Shown: positions 45,136 to 54,211 of the stretch, in pieces
Layout of the letters: each line of letters opens with the position of its first letter
Numbering within the stretch: the stretch's first letter is position 1
Source: Eremococcus coleocola DSM 15696
GTDB taxonomy: Bacteria; Bacillota; Bacilli; Lactobacillales; Aerococcaceae
DNA length: 64,000 bases
Direction of reading: 5' to 3'
Assembly: GCF_000428865.1 (NCBI RefSeq)
Contig: NZ_AUAT01000001.1
Location: forward strand, 1-64,000
The notes under the pieces: generated by a model
What the model was told of the DNA's origin: nothing
Database searches by the model: none
The model's input: the letters and a program-made list of their open reading frames with translations, nothing else
Translations under genes and position numbers: made by a program

Positions 45136-45208
45136 AGCTGAGTGCGTAGGTGCACTCAGCTATTGAAAAAGTAAGTCGTTCCACTCCAACTTTTTCAACA
45201 AGCTACTG
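45136..45208 (-). repeat. Structured repeat element, copy B (inverted)
   Basis: Read on the minus strand: CAGTAG (45203-45208), arm TTG-AAAAAG, loop TTGGAGTGGAACGACTTA (45172-45189), arm CTTTTT-CAA, one T, and a 26-base hairpin AGCTGAGTGC/GCACTCAGCT (45136-45161). The loop differs from copy A at one base, while all six stem bases next to the loop differ and still pair. Confidence 0.85.
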
Positions 45209-45212
45209 GAGC

Positions 45213-45280
45213 ACTTACTGGGGCGCTTGGAGTGAAACAACTTAGTGCCCCAGTAGTTGAGTGAAAGTATGAGCTCAACT
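45213..45280 (+). repeat. Structured repeat element, copy C
   Basis: Arm CTG-GGGCGC pairs with GTGCCC-CAG around the loop TTGGAGTGAAACAACTTA (45227-45244). The full stem is 12 positions including two G-U. After one T comes the 26-base hairpin AGTTGAGTG...CTCAACT (45255-45280). A further unrelated stem, GAAAATC/GATTTTC with GCAAG/CTTGC, follows at 45301-45333. Confidence 0.85.
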
Positions 45281-45367
45281 ACATTTATCCGAGTGCCCCA
45301 GCAAGCGAAAATCACAGATTTTCTACTTCTTGCCCGATCCCATTCGGCTCCTATTTTCTATTAATAA

Positions 45368-46096
45368 CTAGAGGACCTTATCCAAGAATTCCTTGGTTCT
45401 AGCCTCCTTAGGATGATTAAAGACTTGTTCAGGCGCTGCATCCTCTACCACATAACCTTGGTCCATAAAGACAACCCGGTCAGAGACCTCACGCGCAAAG
45501 CCCATTTCGTGGGTTACCACAACCATCGTCATACCATCTTGGGCTAATTTCTGCATAACAGCTAATACATCCCCAACCATTTCTGGGTCTAGCGCTGAGG
45601 TAGGTTCATCAAAAAGCAAAACTTCGGGTTTCATCGCTAAGGCACGAGCAATCGCAACCCGCTGCTTTTGCCCACCCGATAAAGAATTTGGATAAGCTTC
45701 AGCTTTGTCACTTAAACCTACAATCTCTAGTAATCGTAAGGCTTCCTTATCAGCTTCCTCTTGAGTCATTTTATCTAATTCTACTGGTGCTAAGGTAATG
45801 TTCTCTTTAATACTCAAATGAGGAAATAAATTAAAATGTTGAAAGACCATTCCCACCTCTTGACGAGCCTGGTTGATATCAATTTTTGGATCCGTAATAT
45901 CATGACCATTAATGACAACTTGGCCCCCATTAATTTTTTCTAGCCGGTTCATACATCTTAATAAAGTTGACTTTCCTGACCCAGAAGGGCCAATAATACA
46001 GACAACCTGCCCCTCTTCCACCTTCAAATCAATCGATTTAAGGACATGATTTTTACCAAATGATTTTTTTAGTCCTTTAATTTCAATAATTGACAT
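45368..46096 (-). CDS. Polar amino-acid ABC transporter ATPase (GlnQ-like)
   Basis: The 242-residue ATPase powers uptake through the adjacent fused binding-protein/permease. Motifs are [15 protein letters not shown] (about 34-48), the [16 protein letters not shown] signature and [16 protein letters not shown], which are typical of the GlnQ/HisP family. Its start lies 1 base after the permease stop, so both are one unit. The exact amino acid is not visible. Confidence 0.95.
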   Translation of the reverse strand: MSIIEIKGLKKSFGKNHVLKSIDLKVEEGQVVCIIGPSGSGKSTLLRCMNRLEKINGGQVVINGHDITDPKIDINQARQEVGMVFQHFNLFPHLSIKENITLAPVELDKMTQEEADKEALRLLEIVGLSDKAEAYPNSLSGGQKQRVAIARALAMKPEVLLFDEPTSALDPEMVGDVLAVMQKLAQDGMTMVVVTHEMGFAREVSDRVVFMDQGYVVEDAAPEQVFNHPKEARTKEFLDKVL

Positions 46097-46097
46097 C

Positions 46098-47549
46098 CTA
46101 TACCACTAGCTCCTTTTCAAGTAACTTGGAAATTTTTGTAAGAATAGTAATAATGATCACGTAGATTATACCAACAATCAACCACATAGACCCTGATTGA
46201 TAGGTTCGGGCAATGATAATTCGTCCAGTTTGGGTCAATTCGACCATACCAATGACAGATAAAATTGAAGTATCTTTTAAGGTAATGACAAATTGGTTAA
46301 TAAATGATGGCAACATTATTTTAAAGGCTTGGGGTAGAACAATTTTCTTCATGGTTGTTTTACGAGATAAGCCTAATGAACGGCCTGCTTCCATTTGCCC
46401 TTGGGCAATTGATTGAACCCCACCACGGACAATTTCTGCCACATAGGCGGCTGCATTGAGCCCAAGTGTCAATACTCCAGCAATTAAATTAGAGAACTTA
46501 ATGCCTGTCATTTGGGGAATACCAAAATATATAAAGAAGGCTAAAACTAAAAGTGGCAAGCCCCGCATGATATCAATATAAACTGTGGAAACACCGCGTA
46601 AAATATTATTATGACTCGCTTTCATCAGTCCTAAGAGCGTTCCTAAAATAAAAGCAATAATTAAAGACAAAATGGTAGCTATAAGGGTTTTACCCAAGCC
46701 GACCATTAAAGCCGGGAAATTTTGGGTTAATTGACCGAAGAAGCTGGTTTCAACTTTTTCGACATTGTCCCCCGTATATTTAGCTAGAATATCATCATAA
46801 AGACCTGACTCTTTAATATTGGAAAGTCCCTGATTAAATTTGTTAATTAATTCTTGGTTTTTTCCTTTATTTACCGCAAATCCTAAGGGTAAAGTATCCA
46901 TCTCTTCCCCAATTAGGGTCAGATCTACCGTTCCCGTCTTGGTTGCATAAGCCATTACTGGAGCATCTTCTATTACGGCATCTGAATTCCCAGACTTAAT
47001 ATCTTGATACATATTGACTGAATCTTCAAAGGTCATAATTTGATACCCATAGCGATCTTTTAGTTCATTAGCAATTTGCGCCCCTTGAGAACCAATCTTA
47101 GTAGCAACTTTCTTACCTTCTAAGCCTTTTAAATCTTTAATTCTAGATTTAGTTGAAACAGCAAACATAGACCCTACTTCGAAATATGGATCTGAGAAAT
47201 CAAAGGACTCTTTCCGTTCATCCGTAATCCCCATGGCTGCAATCATTCCATCGGCTTGGTTACTCTCTAAAGCTTGTAAACCTGAAGAAAATGGCATTAA
47301 TTCATACTCTATTTCAAACCCTTGGTCTTCTGCAATTGCTTCTAAAATTTCGATATCAATTCCAACTAACTTGCCACTGGAATCGGTAAATTCAAACGGT
47401 GCATAATCAGAAGAAGTTATAATCGAATAGCTTTCTTTTTCCTGTGCTTTAACCGCAGAAAAACTAACAAAATTTGAAATCATTAAAATAAACATCAAAG
47501 GCCACAACATTTTCTTCAGAACTGAATCTGATTTTTGATCTAGTATCAT
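46098..47549 (-). CDS. Fused amino-acid binding protein and permease (GlnPH-like)
   Basis: A signal sequence (about 10-35) leads into an SBP_bac_3 binding domain (about 40-265: [32 protein letters not shown]). The permease domain follows (about 275-483) with the EAA-type loop [22 protein letters not shown]. Such fusions, as in Lactococcus GlnP, carry the receptor on the transporter. I start at the ATG at 47549 (483 residues), with GAGGAG 7 bases upstream. A good promoter lies at 47570-47598. Confidence 0.94.
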   Translation of the reverse strand: MILDQKSDSVLKKMLWPLMFILMISNFVSFSAVKAQEKESYSIITSSDYAPFEFTDSSGKLVGIDIEILEAIAEDQGFEIEYELMPFSSGLQALESNQADGMIAAMGITDERKESFDFSDPYFEVGSMFAVSTKSRIKDLKGLEGKKVATKIGSQGAQIANELKDRYGYQIMTFEDSVNMYQDIKSGNSDAVIEDAPVMAYATKTGTVDLTLIGEEMDTLPLGFAVNKGKNQELINKFNQGLSNIKESGLYDDILAKYTGDNVEKVETSFFGQLTQNFPALMVGLGKTLIATILSLIIAFILGTLLGLMKASHNNILRGVSTVYIDIMRGLPLLVLAFFIYFGIPQMTGIKFSNLIAGVLTLGLNAAAYVAEIVRGGVQSIAQGQMEAGRSLGLSRKTTMKKIVLPQAFKIMLPSFINQFVITLKDTSILSVIGMVELTQTGRIIIARTYQSGSMWLIVGIIYVIIITILTKISKLLEKELVV

Positions 47550-47569
47550 ATTCACACTCCTCACAAATA

Positions 47570-47598
47570 ATTATAGAAAAAACATTAATTTTTTTCAA
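47570..47598 (-). promoter_or_regulatory. Promoter of the amino-acid ABC transporter operon
   Basis: On the minus strand TTGAAA (47593-47598) and TATAAT (47570-47575) are 17 bases apart, about 20 bases before the start codon. The remaining AT-rich spacer up to 47845 shows nothing else I recognise. Confidence 0.75.
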
Positions 47599-47845
47599 AT
47601 AATAAGCTCTTTTTTCTGTTTAAACAGGTATAGAATAGCTATTTAAAAACATTTAATATTAAAATAAAATTAGATTTATTATTATCAGCTCCTTCAAGCA
47701 TTAAATTTAGATTTAAATTTTATACATTTTAATTGTGAATAATGCAATCACTGTTTTAACAAAAAACTTATTAAAACTCTTAATCGTCAATTTTATAGAT
47801 ATAATTGATTTTGAGCTTTAATAAGCTAAATTTTAATAGTTTTAT

Positions 47846-49042
47846 TCAATTGTTTAAATAATCTAAACATAGGCTATAGAAAGCAGCCACTCCTCGATAG
47901 AGTTCACTTTCATCCAGATCAAATTTAGGATGATGGTGACCATGAAATTGACCTTCAATTAGTCCAGGATTTGCTAAATAGAAAAAACACCCTGGTAGCT
48001 CAGCTAAATAAAATGCAAAATCTTCCGCACTCATGAGCGGATGGGCAAGTTCTTGTACTTGGTCATTTCCAAATATAGATTTCAGAACTGATAAAGTATT
48101 ATTCGTTACCTCTCTATGGTTCAATAGTGGTGGGTACTTGTCACTATAATCTAATTCACAGGTCACATGCAAAGCCTGTCCAAGACCTTGACATATTTCA
48201 GCAAGACGAACTTTAATCGATTGTCTCACTTGTTCATCAAAAGTACGGACGGTTCCTTCAATTTCGACAGCATTGGGAATAACATTTTGATTTACACCAC
48301 CTTCAATCCGGGTAATTGAGATAACCGCCGGATCTAAGGGATTTATGTTGCGGGAATGAATCGTTTGAATGGTTGTAATTAATTGAGCAGCAGCAACAAT
48401 CGGATCCTGGGCTTGATCAGGATAGGCAGCATGATAACCTTTCCCAAGGATAGTTATTTTAAACCGATCCATTGAGGCCATTAGTGGACCAGGCCGAGAA
48501 GCCAGAGAACCTTTTTCCATATTAGGCTCAAGCTGGCCAATATGGAGGCCAAATATTCTATCCACTTTTGGATCTTCTAAGACCCCCTCTTCAACCATTA
48601 TCTTAGCTGCTCCGGGATATTCTTCGCCTGGTTGGAAAATTAACTTGACTTTTCCAGCAAAGTGTTCTCGGTTTTCTTGCAGAACTTTAGCCGTTGCTAA
48701 TAAGATAGCTGTATGACCATCATGTCCACAGGCATGCATATTTTCTTTAGCGGCAAATGGTAAACCTGTCTCCTCTTGGATAGGGAGTCCATCCATATCT
48801 GCCCGTAAGGCAATGACCTTTTCGTGGTTGCCCTTATTTTTTCCTTCAATCAATGCAACAATACCATTGCCATTAACATAGGATGCATCATAATTAATAC
48901 CAAGCTGTTCCAAAATCTGAGTCACATAAGCTACTGTTTGAGGAAGTTCTATTCCTATTTCAGGCATCTGATGCAAGTCTCTGCGCCAGGTCACTAATTC
49001 AACTTGCACAGATTTAGCAATTTCTATCGGATTATTATTCAT
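47846..49042 (-). CDS. M20-family amidohydrolase (N-acyl-amino-acid hydrolase type)
   Basis: This cytoplasmic metalloenzyme should deacylate N-acyl or N-carbamoyl-type amino acids or dipeptides. Motifs are RRDLHQMPEIGIELPQT (about 20-36), ALRADMDGLPIQE, MHACGHDGHTA with metal-binding Cys/His, QPGEEYPGAAKIM with the catalytic Glu, and MSAEDFAFYL. The ATG at 49042 (398 residues) has GAGAG upstream and is preferred. It is divergent from the YheO-type regulator and near an amino-acid transporter. Confidence 0.92.
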   Translation of the reverse strand: MNNNPIEIAKSVQVELVTWRRDLHQMPEIGIELPQTVAYVTQILEQLGINYDASYVNGNGIVALIEGKNKGNHEKVIALRADMDGLPIQEETGLPFAAKENMHACGHDGHTAILLATAKVLQENREHFAGKVKLIFQPGEEYPGAAKIMVEEGVLEDPKVDRIFGLHIGQLEPNMEKGSLASRPGPLMASMDRFKITILGKGYHAAYPDQAQDPIVAAAQLITTIQTIHSRNINPLDPAVISITRIEGGVNQNVIPNAVEIEGTVRTFDEQVRQSIKVRLAEICQGLGQALHVTCELDYSDKYPPLLNHREVTNNTLSVLKSIFGNDQVQELAHPLMSAEDFAFYLAELPGCFFYLANPGLIEGQFHGHHHPKFDLDESELYRGVAAFYSLCLDYLNN

Positions 49043-49165
49043 CGCTCTCTCGTTTTCTATCAAATTATCATTTATCAATCAAAGTATAGCCTTCTCCTAA
49101 TTTATAGTCAATAAAGTATTATTACTAGAAGAATTTTTCGTTTAAAAAAATAATATTTTATATGT

Positions 49166-49171
49166 TATAAT
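49166..49171 (+). promoter_or_regulatory. Extended -10 promoter for the YheO-type regulator
   Basis: TATAAT is preceded by TG one base upstream (TGTTATAAT), about 80 bases before the ATG. The -35 region is poor, so an activator or the extended -10 alone must serve. Confidence 0.5.
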
Positions 49172-49249
49172 GTAAGGGCTTAAGAAAGCTCAGTGTCTAT
49201 TAAGAAATGACTATTTTAAAAGCTTTTAAATAAAAGAAGAGGACAGGTT

Positions 49250-49924
49250 ATGAATAGCTATTTATTATCAATGTATCAGCAATTAACGAAATTTTTAGCT
49301 TCTGTGTGTGGTAGAGAATTTGAAATTGTGCTTTATTGGTTTGAAAAAGGCGAAGTTTATATTGCAGCTTTAGAAAATAGTCATATTAGTGGTCGAAATT
49401 TAGATTCACCCATGACTGAATTTGGCCTCTCTCTGATAAAAAATAAAGTATATCTTGAAAAAGAATATGTGACTAATTTTCACTCAGTGAACAACCGAAA
49501 AAAACACTTAACGAGCCATACTTTTTTTATCAAAGATAATTCAAACCAATTACTGGGTATACTTGGAATTAATCATGACCGTTCAATTGACCAAACCATG
49601 TTACTAAAGGTAAAAGATTTAGTAAATATAATGGAAGATCGCTTTCCTACGGATAATCAAACAGATGATATTTCTAAAGATTCAATTACTAAACCTCAAG
49701 TTTTAACCCAAAGCATTGAAGAAATTATTTATACCATTATTGATCCTCAACTCTTATCTGAAGATGTGTCTCTTTCTCAAGAATTAAAGATAAATATTGT
49801 CGACCAATTAAACCAACATGATGTATTTACTGTAAAAGGTGCCGTGGCTAAAGTTGCAGATATCTTAAATATTTCAATTCCGAGTGTTTATCGTTACCTA
49901 AAAGTAGTACAAGATAATAAATAA
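49250..49924 (+). CDS. YheO-type transcriptional regulator (PAS and helix-turn-helix)
   Basis: The 224-residue protein has an N-terminal YheO-like PAS domain (about 5-125: VLYWFEKGEVYIAALENSHISGR, LLGILGINHD). The C-terminal helix-turn-helix (about 165-220) has GAVAKVADILNISIPSVYRYLKV. Relatives such as DauR control amino-acid catabolism genes. Its place opposite the M20 gene suggests it governs that gene and maybe the transporter. GAGGACAGG precedes the ATG. It is followed by its own terminator. Confidence 0.9.
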   Translation: MNSYLLSMYQQLTKFLASVCGREFEIVLYWFEKGEVYIAALENSHISGRNLDSPMTEFGLSLIKNKVYLEKEYVTNFHSVNNRKKHLTSHTFFIKDNSNQLLGILGINHDRSIDQTMLLKVKDLVNIMEDRFPTDNQTDDISKDSITKPQVLTQSIEEIIYTIIDPQLLSEDVSLSQELKINIVDQLNQHDVFTVKGAVAKVADILNISIPSVYRYLKVVQDNK

Positions 49925-49929
49925 GATAA

Positions 49930-49970
49930 AAATCCGTGATTTTCAGTGTTAACTTGAAATTCACGGATTT
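49930..49970. terminator. Terminator between the regulator and the ABC exporter remnant
   Basis: AAATCCGTGA (49930-49939) and TCACGGATTT (49961-49970) form a 10-bp stem, extended inside by TTTCA/TGAAA. It can serve both converging genes. Confidence 0.85.
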
Positions 49971-49990
49971 GATATTTACTTATATTCTAA

Positions 49991-51693
49991 TTAATTTGAA
50001 ACGGTATAGAGTGAATAAAAATATCCTTTAGCTGCCATTAACTGATGAAACTTTCCTGTTTCTATAAGTTGGCCATCTTTAAAAACAAGAATCTGATCAT
50101 ATTGCTCTAATAAATGTTGGTCTAATCGGTGGGTCACCACAACTCGCATAAGAGATTTCAGATTTAATAAGGCTTGGGAAATCTGAATCGCAGTTGGATT
50201 GTCTAAAGCTGAGGTGGCTTCGTCCACTAAAATGATTTGACCCTTTTTCAATAAACTTCGGGCAATGGCGATTCTTTGTCTTTCACCACCAGACAATTTA
50301 TTTCCATTCTCTCCACATTTATAATCACGACCTCGTTCAGCCAGAAGTTTATCGAGTCCAGACAATTTAATGACGCGGTCGATTTCAGATTGAGGGAAAT
50401 CTCTATATAAGGTTACATTTTCAACAATAGTTGCATCAAAAATAAAAACAGTTTGTTGTATTAAAGATATGTAACTGTACAAAGATTGTTTGGACAGCTC
50501 TTTAATCTCTATCCCATCCAATTGAACACTGCCTTGGTAATCGTTAAAATTCCCCATCAAACAATTAACTAAGCTTGACTTACCAGACCCAGATCCTCCT
50601 ACGATCGCATAAGATTTACCTGTTTCAAAATGGAAATTAAAATCAAGCAAAGCTTGTTTACTTCCATCATAACTTAAGGATAGGTGGTTAATCTCAAAAC
50701 CATCCTCTACTCCATTTCTAAGATATTTTTCTCCGTCTTGGGTATTTGCTTGCAAATAGTTACTTACTTTTTCAACCAAACCTAGGGAGGCTTTGGCTTG
50801 ACCTAATAATTGAGGAATCTGAGAAATGGGTTGTAGGACAAAATTCATTAAATTAGTAAAAGCCATGACTTTACCAGGCGTCAGTCCTCCGACATCATTT
50901 AAGACAAACCAAACCCCAATAACCATAATTCCCATATGAACACTTAAAGAAGCAAGATTACCAATACTTTTAACGATGATAGAGGTTTGTTCCCGGTCTT
51001 TTTTTAGGGCTTCTAAGAGGTGGTTTTGCTTTTGATAAACTCTTTCAACTTGGTCTTCCGCTTGGAAAGACTTTACTACTGAGAATCCGTTAAGAATATC
51101 TTTACTTGTTGCCACATAGCTTTCATTCTGTTGGGAAACTTTTCTTTCTTTTTCTGTCAGTTGATTTGCTGTGACTAAGGAAATCACTAAAGGGACCACG
51201 GATAGACCTAATACAATCAAGGTCAAAGATAAATTATAATAAAACATAAGACCTAGGGCCCCAAAGAATAAGACCAACATCTGAATGATTTCAAAGAATC
51301 GTTTAAGAAAATTGGCTTCAATCGCCACCACATCATTCGTTAAGGCTGAGATGTATTTGGCAGTATTCTCACTGGAAAAAGATGCTAAGTTCTTCTTCAA
51401 TAAGTCATGAAACACCCGATCTTTGTATTGATTCATGGCTTTTTGGATAAACTAGGAAAAGTCCAGTATTCTGTGACTTGAATCAGTAAAACGAAAGCCA
51501 AGATACCGCCGTAAAGATAAAGAGTTTGACGAAAGTCTAAAGCTAAAGACCCAGCCATAATATCTGTGATTACTTGGATAAACCAGGAAATAATTAAATT
51601 AAGTACAGCATCGGCCATATATACCATTATTTCTAGTCCAGTATTGACTTTATTATGATGGAAAAAAGCTTTGACATAATTTGTTTTATCCAT
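49991..51693 (-). pseudogene. ABC exporter gene split by a frameshift
   Basis: Two overlapping frames give one half-transporter. The first (51433-51693) ends after QVTEYWTF with a few out-of-frame residues. The second (49991-51436) resumes with MNQYKDRVFHDLLKKNLASF and runs through the membrane region to the ATPase with GGSGSGKSS, LSGGERQRIAIARSLL and LVDEATSALDN. A one-base change between about 51440 and 51465 would restore about 567 residues, the usual length. The start overlaps the XRE regulator stop by 8 bases. It is either a real mutation or a sequencing error. Bacteriocin or drug exporters are typical relatives. Confidence 0.8.
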
Positions 51694-52801
51694 CCTTTTC
51701 CCCCCTTAATTGCTGCCAAATTTTCAATAAATCATCTTTAATAGTCTGATGAACCATTAATTCTTCAATGCTTTCTTCCATACCTTTTTCTAATAATTGA
51801 TCAGCTGGATCGAAGCCCACATAATCTTGGCCAGCTTGGATGAATTTTAGGCCTTCCATGGAGTAATCAGGGGCTTGGTCGAAGGTCCGGGCTAAATCTA
51901 ATAAGTCTTGCATCGTAGCTTGAGCTTGAGTTGCTTCTTCCATTAAAAGATAAATTTTGGCTTTTTCCAAAAGAAACATGGCCTTAACTCGGCTAAAGAA
52001 ATTAATCGAGGTCGCCATAAAGCTGTCAATTAAGTCGACATAAATAACGATAATCTCAAGTGCTTTAGTATAATCCTTGATTTGATCACAAGAGTAAAAT
52101 TCTTGTAGGGCGAACACACTGGTCATAAATCGATCAAAGATAACTAAAAGACTTTTACTTAAATAGTCCAGCCCTTCATCGATATCAGCCTGATTTTTCT
52201 GATCCTTTTTAGCCAACAAAAGTCCTATTGTATCTGCTTGACTATCATTGAAATCAATTGTTTTAAGTAAACCAATAGCCTGGTCTACTTGGTCCAAACT
52301 AGCCATGGTCCGAGCTAACTGAGCCTTAATCGTATATTCATTAATATGGGGATCGCGGCACTGGTCTATTAAGTTTAAACATTGATTAAATAGGTCAATG
52401 GCTTCCTGTAAATATTTCTGATCCTCTTTCATACCAACCAAACGGAAGAGTCCTGCAGAAACATATAGTACTTGAAAATCATTTGGAAACCGTTGCAACA
52501 TTAAGTGACTGTAGTCGATAGCCCCCTGAAATTCCTGTTTCTTAATTAATTGCTTTATCTCTTTCTCCCAATCCTTGATTGACAGACTCTTTACCTGATA
52601 CTTAAACAGTACATCCAAAGATATTTGGAAAAACTGGGCAATTTCTAGCAAGGTAGGTAAATCAGGAAGTGTTTGCCCCCGCTCCCACTTTGATACCGCA
52701 GAAACGGTCACTCCTAAGGCTTCAGCCAAGGCTTCTTGAGTGAGTCCTTTTTGTTTACGAAAAATTTTAATTTGCGGTCCTACGGCCTGGATATAATTCA
52801 T
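51686..52801 (-). CDS. XRE-family regulator with helical repeat domain
   Basis: The protein begins with a helix-turn-helix (about 6-62: IRKQKGLTQEALAEALG-like sequence, then SAVSKWERGQTLPDL). About 300 residues of helical repeats follow, which look like TPRs of the Rgg/PlcR/RNPP sort. Such proteins often sense short peptides or partner proteins and control the next gene, here the ABC exporter, whose start overlaps its stop. The ATG at 52801 has AAAGGGG 8 bases upstream. A peptide ligand gene was not found nearby. Confidence 0.88.
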   Translation of the reverse strand: MNYIQAVGPQIKIFRKQKGLTQEALAEALGVTVSAVSKWERGQTLPDLPTLLEIAQFFQISLDVLFKYQVKSLSIKDWEKEIKQLIKKQEFQGAIDYSHLMLQRFPNDFQVLYVSAGLFRLVGMKEDQKYLQEAIDLFNQCLNLIDQCRDPHINEYTIKAQLARTMASLDQVDQAIGLLKTIDFNDSQADTIGLLLAKKDQKNQADIDEGLDYLSKSLLVIFDRFMTSVFALQEFYSCDQIKDYTKALEIIVIYVDLIDSFMATSINFFSRVKAMFLLEKAKIYLLMEEATQAQATMQDLLDLARTFDQAPDYSMEGLKFIQAGQDYVGFDPADQLLEKGMEESIEELMVHQTIKDDLLKIWQQLRGEKDG

Positions 52802-53090
52802 CTCCTTAACCCCTTTCACTCTTTTACTATAATCCTTTATACCTGTTAGTAAAAGAGCAAATCGGGAAAGTAAAGCAATAAATTATTATCTTACTAGGAA
52901 AGTGTTTAATTCGATATATATAAATTTAAGTTAGATTAAGTTATACCAAAGATGTCTCAGAATTTATGAATAATGAAGCATTTCTAAAAGAGATTATTCA
53001 AACTTTGGACCAAAAATCTTCATAACTATAAAGAGATTTTGCCTTCATTCAATTTCTAACCGAATTAAAAATTAATTACGAGCATAAAAA
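52802..53090. other. Spacer with a short gene remnant
   Basis: This AT-rich stretch holds an open plus-strand tail reading YTKDVSEFMNNEAFLKEI and on to TLDQKSS, ending at TAA near 53025. It has no start with a binding site at its head and looks like the 3' end of a lost gene that I cannot identify. Nothing else was recognised. Confidence 0.35.
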
Positions 53091-53127
53091 AAATCTACAA
53101 ACCTCGAATTAACAAGGTTTGTGGATT
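53091..53127 (-). terminator. Terminator after rplS
   Basis: AAATC.ACAAACCT and AGGTTTGT.GATTT pair around GAATTAAC, followed on the minus strand by eight T. Confidence 0.9.
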
Positions 53128-53131
53128 TTTC

Positions 53132-53485
53132 TTATCTACCGCGTTCTTTAATTCTGGCAGCTTTACCAGATAATGAACGAATATAGTACAATTTAGCACG
53201 TCTAACTTTACCTTTACGTACAAGTTCAATCTTAGCAACACGTGGTGAATGTACTGGGAAAGTACGTTCTACCCCAACGCCAGATGACATCTTACGTACA
53301 GTATAAGTTTCGCTAATACCATATCCACGGCGTTTAATGACTAAACCTTCGAAGATTTGGACCCGTTCACGTTCACCTTCAACGATTAAGGCATGAACAC
53401 GTACAGTATCGCCAGGGCGAAATTCTGGAATGTCAGACCGTAATTGAGAAGCTGATAATTTTTCGATGATTGGATTTTGGCTCAT
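53132..53485 (-). CDS. rplS: 50S ribosomal protein L19
   Basis: L19 sits at the 30S-50S interface. The 117-residue product starts [16 protein letters not shown] and shows [28 protein letters not shown] and the [24 protein letters not shown]-type tail. The ATG at 53485 lies 7 bases after AAGGAG; three ATGs in a row are present and this one gives the family length. It follows trmD in most Firmicutes. Here opuCABCD and a surface-protein remnant lie between them, and it has its own promoter and terminator. Confidence 0.97.
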   Translation of the reverse strand: MSQNPIIEKLSASQLRSDIPEFRPGDTVRVHALIVEGERERVQIFEGLVIKRRGYGISETYTVRKMSSGVGVERTFPVHSPRVAKIELVRKGKVRRAKLYYIRSLSGKAARIKERGR

Positions 53486-53572
53486 CATCATTCTCCTTCC
53501 AACAAAACATTCTTGCATAGTCTTTCTATGTAGCGGAATATCGTTATTCTGGGTTATTAAACCACTATTTCC

Positions 53573-53600
53573 ATTATACATGAATTGAAAGTTAAGTAAA
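53573..53600 (-). promoter_or_regulatory. Promoter and leader of rplS
   Basis: On the minus strand TTTACT (53595-53600) and TATAAT (53573-53578) are 16 bases apart. About 85 untranslated bases follow, with a short CATAG/CTATG stem. Firmicutes often carry an L19 leader there, but I cannot confirm a match. Confidence 0.6.
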
Positions 53601-53652
53601 GGATTAAACACAAATATTTCATTTTATTTTATCATAACATTCTTTTCCTAAA

Positions 53653-53850
53653 CTAATTATGTTTACAGTTAGGGATAAGTATACCTGCAAGAGAAAGTAG
53701 ACAAAGGGCAAGAAGCATTGTCCAAGAATAATTTTCACCTGTATTTGGTAAAGTAGCTACACTCGCAGGTTGAGCTTGAACATTTTCATCTAAGATTATT
53801 TGATCATTTTTCTTAGGAGTATCTTCCTCAAGTTTATCTTCCTCAGTCAC
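53653..53850 (-). pseudogene. C-terminal remnant of an LPXTG surface protein
   Basis: The frame holds an acidic, Glu/Lys/Asp-rich stretch, then LPNTGE, a hydrophobic segment and a short tail NCKHN. It begins with a GTG that has no binding site. An in-frame TGA lies 12 bases upstream, so the export signal and main body are gone. It is therefore the sorting-signal end of a lost cell-wall protein. The region between rplS and opuC appears to have gained and lost DNA. Confidence 0.7.
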
Positions 53851-54100
53851 TGTATCATATCAAAATTTACTATTGGGTTAAATTTCTATAATTTTTTAAT
53901 AGAATCATTTTTAGTAACTAATTGTTTCAGTTTAAACATGTTTTATAATTAGGCATTATTTTCTATTTGTCGACCTATCCCTATTAATGTGTCAAAATTG
54001 TTTATAAATAAAAATAAATAAAATATTTTTATAAAAATAATACTTAATCATTAATTTTATTTATCCAAAAATTACTCTCTTAAATACCTACAAATATAAA
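53851..54100. other. AT-rich spacer without a gene
   Basis: Both strands are very AT-rich and full of stop codons. I see no promoter, terminator or gene remnant apart from the surface-protein end at its left edge. Confidence 0.5.
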
Positions 54101-54139
54101 TCAAGCCAACTGAAGATATTTTATCTCCGACTGGCTTGA
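54101..54139 (-). terminator. Inverted repeat after opuCD, probable terminator
   Basis: TCAAGCCA (54101-54108) and TGGCTTGA (54132-54139) pair, with AGATA/TATCT inside. The T content after the stem is modest on the minus strand. Confidence 0.55.
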
Positions 54140-54211
54140 TTTATAAATTTATATTTTTATCACTATGATTTTTATACTATCTTTACCCATATATTTTTGA
54201 CTAAACATTTA

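Noticed and set aside
44918-45367. The hairpin array as a CRISPR
   Set aside because: Only three copies, in mixed orientation, with irregular spacing and no unique spacers of equal length or cas genes.
52920-53030. A short plus-strand gene with MNNEAFLKEIIQ
   Set aside because: Nineteen codons, no binding site, and an open frame upstream; it looks like the tail of a lost gene.
53132-53611. Longer form of L19 starting at 53611
   Set aside because: The first 42 residues would be encoded by the promoter and leader of rplS. The ATG at 53485 has AAGGAG and gives the normal length.
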